Below, piece by piece: positions 5,045-8,558 of a stretch of 8,558 bases of DNA. The stretch is from CAZDUS01 sp964508705 (GTDB taxonomy: Bacteria > Verrucomicrobiota > Kiritimatiellia > CAIKKV01 > CAITUY01), in assembly GCA_964508705.1 (NCBI GenBank), contig CAZDUS010000059.1, forward strand, positions 1 to 8,558. The letters are read 5' to 3'. The notes below the pieces were generated by a model. It worked only from the letters and a program-made list of their open reading frames with translations, was not told where the DNA came from and made no database searches. The first letter of the stretch is position 1, and each line of letters starts with the position of its first letter. Both the position numbers and the translations under genes were made by a program.

Positions 5045-6979
5045 TCAGGCCGGGATGGTGAATCGGAATTCGGTCCACTCGTTAGGGACGGATTCAACCT
5101 CGATATGGCCACCGTGGGCTTCGACAATGGTTTTCGTGATGAAGAGTCCGAGGCCTGTGCCCTTCTGGTGCCGTGTGGATTGACTGCTCAGCCGTGAAAA
5201 CTTCTTGAACAGGGAATTGATCTTGTCCGGCGGGATTCCTTCGCCCTCGTTGCGGACGGCAAACTGGAGGTAGCGGTCCAGAGCCGTACACTTCAAGACA
5301 ATGGTGCTGTCCCGGCGTCCGTACTTGATGGCATTGCTGACGAGGTTTTCGAAGACTTCGCGGATCATATTGGTGTCGCCCTTGATTTGCATCGGTGCGA
5401 TCTGGTTGTCCAACTTCATGCCATGCGCCTCGATATCCGGCTCATGGGTCATTATCAGCGGTTGGATGATATCCTCGGCGAGGTTCAAGCTGTCGATGAC
5501 GGGGTTAAGGTTTCCGTTTTCGATGCGGGAGAGGTTGAGGTAGTGACGGACCATTTCGACCAGCCGTTTGATGTTGGCCTCGATGACGCCGACGGCTTTC
5601 TGTTGTTTATCGGTAACGGGGCCGATGAGGGAGCCCTTGAGGAGGTAGGTGTAGTTCAGCATGGTTGAGAGAGGGTTCTTAAGCTCGTGTGAGACGAACC
5701 CGAGGGTTTCCATGTAGGCGCGGTTGGTGGAGGAAATGGCTTCGTTGGTCTTGGCCAGTTGGTCGTTGGCTTTTTTCAGGCTGTCCTCGCGTTCGGCGAG
5801 TGTTTGCATCATATCGTTGAAAGTGGCGACCAAGTTCTCCACCTCGACGCAGGAAGCGTGAACTGGGACAGGATCTGGGCGTTCGCCGTGGCGCATGGAG
5901 GTTGAGGCTTCGACAAGTTTATGGATTGGGGCGGCGAGGCGGGTGGCCATGATATACGCCAGCAGGAGGGCGACAAAGAAGCCGATGGCGAGGAGAGCGG
6001 CATAGCGGAGGATCATGCTGCGGCCCACGTCGGTAAAAGGTTTTTCCAGCAGGCCGACGTAGAGCATGCCGATGACATTACCGCTGATATCGCGGATGGG
6101 GTCGTAAGCGGTGAGGAACCAGTCGTTGACGACGAAGGCGCGGCCGATCCAGGGTTTGTCGTTATCGAGGACGCGGTCGCTGACTTCCTTGGAGGCGCGG
6201 GTGCCAAGGGCACGGTTGCCGTTGGAAAGGCGGACAGTGGTGGCGATGCGGCAATCGTCGAGGAAGAGGGTGGCGGTGCCGATTGGATTGCCATTGTACT
6301 CCTCGTTGCGGAAGACGATGTCCTTGACGCGGTCCACGAGCTCGTGGTTGCGGTTCAGGAGAATGCCGCCATAGATGACGCCGACGATCTGGGTGCCGTC
6401 GATGACAGGGGTGGCGCAGATCATGGCGAGGCCACGGCTTTCCTCGTCCTTGGCGCGAGGTCTGGAGTAGCGGGTGTCATCCAGTTTCATAAGGGCGCGC
6501 TCGACGAGGCCGTTGGCTTCCAGGGCGAGTTCACTTTGGCTGAGGACTTGCATGCCGCGGACCGTTTCGCCGCGGAGGGCGCGGGAAATGGCGGGGTCGG
6601 CGGCGCGGAAATCGCCCTTAGCATAAGGTGGGGCGGCGCGCAGTACGACCTTGCCATCGGTGTCAACGAGTGACAGGAAATCCAGTTTGAAGCTAGAGCG
6701 GACGATTTCGAGGCGATTCCGGACATCCTGATTTTCCCAGGCGTGGGTGCTACAGGCATCGGCGAGGAGTTTTTTCCCGGCGACCATTTTCAGGATGGTC
6801 TCGATTTCCGACTGTTTGAAGCGGTTGACTTCCCACGCGCTACCGAGGTCGAGATTGACCCGGTTTTGAGCCTCATGGAGTACCCGGGTGCGAATTATAC
6901 GGATACCGAAGAAGGCGGAAAGAGATCCGATGATGAGAACCACGACGGCAAAGGCCATGAATAATTTTGTGCGTAACAT
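5045..6979 (-). CDS. Membrane sensor histidine kinase (Cache sensor, HAMP, HisKA, HATPase)
   Basis: Two-component sensor kinase of 644 aa. TM helix 1 is about residues 6-26. A roughly 295-residue extracytoplasmic region follows; features such as LSLVDTDGKVVLRA and DDCRIATTVRLSNG suggest a Cache_3/Cache_2-type small-ligand sensor. TM helix 2 is about 325-346, then HAMP (about 347-400), a coiled linker (AEREDSLKKANDQLAK), the H-box FVSHELKNPL with phospho-acceptor His431, the N-box NLVSNAIKYG starting at Asn545, the G1-like NEGEGIPPDKI (577-587) and the G2 box GTGLGL (607-612). The usual Asp of the G1 box is Asn577. There is no receiver domain and no response regulator in view. The ATG at 6979 is preferred to a TTG at 6985 because AGGAG sits 8 nt before the ATG. 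That ribosome binding site lies in a hairpin. The stop is 8 bp before the PfkB-family gene. Confidence 0.93.
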   Translation of the reverse strand: MLRTKLFMAFAVVVLIIGSLSAFFGIRIIRTRVLHEAQNRVNLDLGSAWEVNRFKQSEIETILKMVAGKKLLADACSTHAWENQDVRNRLEIVRSSFKLDFLSLVDTDGKVVLRAAPPYAKGDFRAADPAISRALRGETVRGMQVLSQSELALEANGLVERALMKLDDTRYSRPRAKDEESRGLAMICATPVIDGTQIVGVIYGGILLNRNHELVDRVKDIVFRNEEYNGNPIGTATLFLDDCRIATTVRLSNGNRALGTRASKEVSDRVLDNDKPWIGRAFVVNDWFLTAYDPIRDISGNVIGMLYVGLLEKPFTDVGRSMILRYAALLAIGFFVALLLAYIMATRLAAPIHKLVEASTSMRHGERPDPVPVHASCVEVENLVATFNDMMQTLAEREDSLKKANDQLAKTNEAISSTNRAYMETLGFVSHELKNPLSTMLNYTYLLKGSLIGPVTDKQQKAVGVIEANIKRLVEMVRHYLNLSRIENGNLNPVIDSLNLAEDIIQPLIMTHEPDIEAHGMKLDNQIAPMQIKGDTNMIREVFENLVSNAIKYGRRDSTIVLKCTALDRYLQFAVRNEGEGIPPDKINSLFKKFSRLSSQSTRHQKGTGLGLFITKTIVEAHGGHIEVESVPNEWTEFRFTIPA

Positions 6980-6987
6980 GGTCAATA

Positions 6988-7003
6988 CTCCTGCTAACAG
7001 GAG
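6988..7003 (-). promoter_or_regulatory. Hairpin containing the histidine-kinase ribosome binding site
   Basis: On the minus strand, CTCCTG-TTAG-CAGGAG forms a perfect 6-bp stem (four G-C pairs) with a 4-nt loop. The 3' arm carries AGGAG, the only Shine-Dalgarno candidate for the ATG at 6979. If the mRNA starts upstream, for example by read-through from the PAS gene, this would sequester the ribosome binding site and lower or regulate translation. Confidence 0.5.
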
Positions 7004-7004
7004 A

Positions 7005-7033
7005 ATAGTCCATTATGGTAACAGGAAGGTCAA
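7005..7033 (-). promoter_or_regulatory. Weak candidate promoter for the histidine kinase gene
   Basis: On the minus strand TTGACC (7028-7033, 5/6 to -35) is followed after 17 bp by GACTAT (7005-7010, 3/6 to -10). An alternative -10, CATAAT (7012-7017, 5/6), has no good -35. With the first pair, transcription would begin inside the 6988-7003 hairpin and abolish it; with the second it would begin just before it. Confidence 0.25.
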
Positions 7034-7040
7034 GCAGATG

Positions 7041-7064
7041 CGTTAATTTGTTGACGGATTAACG
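7041..7064. promoter_or_regulatory. Perfect dyad CGTTAAT-N10-ATTAACG, operator-like
   Basis: Two 7-bp arms in perfect inverted repeat (7041-7047 and 7058-7064) with a 10-bp spacer lie between the double-PAS gene and the histidine kinase gene. The centre-to-centre distance of 17 bp is not a whole helical turn pair. There is no T-tract after it in the direction of transcription, so an operator is more likely than an intrinsic terminator. Confidence 0.4.
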
Positions 7065-7101
7065 GATAAGGGGGTGAGGAGTGTCGGAATGATGGATGGT
7101 A

Positions 7102-8046
7102 TCAGGCGGAATGGGAGTCGGATGTCGGGGCGATGGCCTTGGGGATTGGTGTCATGGTAATGACCAGGCGTTGGATGCCGCCGCGGCGGACTTGACTGAG
7201 GGAGGAGGTGACCATGACACTCCGCTTGATGCCCTTTGGGGTCACCAGTTCGAGACTGCCCAGCCAGAGGCCATGCAGGGAAGGGGTATGGATCATGGCG
7301 GTGACAGCCTCATAGGAGGAGCAGTAATCGCCAATCATATGTTTGAGCACCTCATGCTCATCCTCGACGTTCAGGAGCTTCAGGAACGCCTCGTTTGTGA
7401 ATTCGATGCTACCTTCGGTGCTGCAGACGACAATGCCGGCACCAGCGTAGCGGATGGCTTCCTCGCTCATCTCGCGTTGTTCCCGCACCTTTTCACGACG
7501 TTCGATGTTGCGGATGGAGAAAATGAGGTCGCCTTCGTTCAGGAACCGGATTCTGCTGATGGCAATTTCCGAGGGGAAGGTGGTTCCATCCTGGCGCCTG
7601 CAGGTTCCGTTCACCACCGTGAAGCGTCCGGATTCAGCGTTAGTTTGCAGTTTGTAAAGGACGCGCGCGTTAATGCCGACGATGAGCGCTTCGCTCTGCA
7701 TGCCCCAGAGTTCCTTGTTGGTGTAGCCTAGGAATTGTTCGGCGCGTGCGTTGCTGGCCAGTACGTTGCCGCGCTGGTCGAATATGATGACGCCATCGTA
7801 GAGGCCGGCCAGGAGATTTTTATAGAGGGAAATGTCGCGGTTTTTCTGTGCTTGGGCGGTGGCTGGAGGCGGTGCGGATGGGGTTAGCGTTGTCGGGGGT
7901 GGAGGCGCGGGTGTGGCAACCGGCACCGAGACGACGGGTTGGGGTGAGATAGCAACGGGTTTTACCGGAGCAGGGGCAGGAGCGGGTGTGGGCTTGGCGG
8001 GAGCCTGAACTTCCTTTGGCTTATTCCCGAAGAGTGATTTAAACAC
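7102..8046 (-). CDS. Soluble double-PAS protein without output domain
   Basis: 314-aa protein. After a short head MFKSLFGNKPKE comes a Pro/Ala/Val-rich, presumably disordered linker (about 14-66), then two PAS domains. PAS1 is about 72-180, with GLYDGVIIFDQRGNV, FLGYTNKELWG and the closing SIRNIERREKVREQ. PAS2 is about 196-300, with AGIVVCSTEGSIEFTNEAF. The helix 181-198 linking them looks like a PAS-typical signalling helix. No transmembrane segment, kinase, GGDEF, HTH or other output domain follows; the protein ends in a short Ser/Thr/Ala tail. Ligand or cofactor is unknown. The start is GTG at 8046 with AAGGGG 5 nt upstream. It lies 32 bp after the zinc-ribbon gene and 122 bp before the histidine kinase gene, so it may be an accessory sensor or adaptor for that kinase; this is inference. 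Confidence 0.82.
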   Translation of the reverse strand: MFKSLFGNKPKEVQAPAKPTPAPAPAPVKPVAISPQPVVSVPVATPAPPPPTTLTPSAPPPATAQAQKNRDISLYKNLLAGLYDGVIIFDQRGNVLASNARAEQFLGYTNKELWGMQSEALIVGINARVLYKLQTNAESGRFTVVNGTCRRQDGTTFPSEIAISRIRFLNEGDLIFSIRNIERREKVREQREMSEEAIRYAGAGIVVCSTEGSIEFTNEAFLKLLNVEDEHEVLKHMIGDYCSSYEAVTAMIHTPSLHGLWLGSLELVTPKGIKRSVMVTSSLSQVRRGGIQRLVITMTPIPKAIAPTSDSHSA

Positions 8047-8078
8047 AATATCCCCTTTTCTTTACCCGTGGCTGAAAA

Positions 8079-8558
8079 CTACTCAAGATCAGACAGGTCG
8101 ATACGAATGGTCATTGAAGACCGGTTCTTGGTGGGCTCGGATGATCCCGTGGCCAGATTGGATAAATTGGTGGTGGTCTTCTTTGCGGATTCGGCGAGAG
8201 GGACTGTGAGTCCGGTCCCGCAGGTTGGGCATTCGACATTCATGCCAACCATATCGGCGGGAGCCTCGATTTCCTGACTGCAGGCCCGGCAGACAAAAAG
8301 AATGAACTCCGACAGTGAAGAGGCGGCGGTGTGGCTATGGATCGTCTTGTTGGCCGCTGCATCGGGCTGCCGTTCCGGAATCTTGTTCTGTGCCTTGCAG
8401 AAGGGGCATTCTCCGTTCTGGCCAGCGGCGGAAGGGGGGGCGGCCAGCATGCTGCCGCATTCCGAGCAGGTGAAGACGATCTGTCCATCTTCGCGCGCAG
8501 GCGGCGCAGAGGGCGGAGCGGCGGAAGGGGAAGGCTGTTGTGGTGCCGGTATTGCGGA
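8079..8558 (-). CDS. Tandem zinc-ribbon protein, 5' end cut off by window edge
   Basis: 159 C-terminal residues are visible; the frame stays open to the right edge, and the ATG at 8450 lies inside the first zinc ribbon, so the true start is outside. A Pro/Ala/Ser-rich linker (visible residues 4-21) precedes two zinc ribbons with identical cysteine spacing: CSEC...CPFC (31, 34, 51, 54) and CRAC...CPTC (90, 93, 110, 113). Both follow the pattern of two CxxC knuckles 16 residues apart, the second with the APADMVGMNVECPTC core common in small zinc-ribbon proteins of PVC-type bacteria. The ribbons are joined by a linker rich in Ala and His and followed by a Ser/Thr/Lys-rich tail ending in IRIDLSDLE. 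Zinc binding is strongly suggested; function (protein or nucleic-acid contact) is unknown. It probably heads, or continues, the operon with the double-PAS gene. Confidence 0.75.
   Translation of the reverse strand, partial: SAIPAPQQPSPSAAPPSAPPAREDGQIVFTCSECGSMLAAPPSAAGQNGECPFCKAQNKIPERQPDAAANKTIHSHTAASSLSEFILFVCRACSQEIEAPADMVGMNVECPTCGTGLTVPLAESAKKTTTNLSNLATGSSEPTKNRSSMTIRIDLSDLE

Noticed and set aside
5037..5078. Upstream ATG (5078) for the PfkB-family gene
   Set aside because: Would add 14 residues not seen at the start of this family, and would overlap the histidine kinase; the product from 5036 begins exactly as expected.
5921..6673. 250-aa plus-strand open frame opposite the histidine kinase
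   Set aside because: Antisense shadow of a gene with clear domains; composition is repetitive Asp/Gly/Ala/Val with no recognisable motif, as expected from GC-biased codon positions.
6980..6985. TTG start for the histidine kinase at 6985
   Set aside because: Only 2 nt from AGGAG, whereas the ATG at 6979 is 8 nt away and begins a normal N-terminal membrane segment.
7096..7731. 211-aa plus-strand open frame opposite the double-PAS gene
   Set aside because: Mirrors the PAS coding strand, has no family resemblance and no ribosome binding site; the minus-strand product has recognisable PAS domains.

Overview
The window reads like a piece of a scaffolded draft (probably metagenome-assembled) bacterial genome, because it contains a run of exactly 100 N (1314-1413), the usual placeholder for a gap of unknown size. 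Genes are moderately GC-rich. Three clues loosely suggest an anaerobe of the PVC/Omnitrophota-like kind: [FeFe]-hydrogenase maturation genes, short 'ACCACGAAG'-type intergenic repeats, and a tandem zinc-ribbon protein of a style frequent in those lineages. This placement is inference; no rRNA or phylogenetic marker is present.

Left region (1-1276, minus strand): a HipA-type serine/threonine kinase toxin encoded as two consecutive genes. hipS (109 aa, HipA N-subdomain 1) is followed directly (TAG then ATG, no gap) by hipT (kinase core, 315 residues visible, running off the left edge). This matches the tripartite HipBST toxin-antitoxin layout. The expected DNA-binding partner hipB would lie in or beyond the assembly gap.

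Middle (1414-3945, plus strand): hydF (GTPase scaffold) and hydE (radical SAM), two of the three maturases that build the H-cluster of [FeFe]-hydrogenase. A good sigma70-like promoter precedes hydF. The 111-bp hydF-hydE spacer is almost entirely three different short tandem repeats. A 7-bp repeat family covers the stop codons of both genes, and HydE carries a low-complexity Arg/Gly tail that ends in this repeat. hydG and the hydrogenase itself are not in the window.

Right region (4101-8558, minus strand, so transcription runs right to left): a tandem zinc-ribbon protein (partial at the right edge), a soluble double-PAS protein without output domain, a Cache-HAMP histidine kinase, and a PfkB-family sugar-phosphate kinase of the 1-phosphofructokinase type. 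Spacings are 32, 122 and 8 bp. The 122-bp spacer holds a perfect 7+7 bp dyad and a 6-bp hairpin whose 3' arm contains the Shine-Dalgarno sequence of the histidine kinase. The arrangement suggests a signalling cluster, possibly linked to sugar-phosphate metabolism, with no response regulator in view. The hydE and pfkB-like genes converge on a 169-bp purine-rich spacer (3932-4100) in which I found no convincing terminator or gene.
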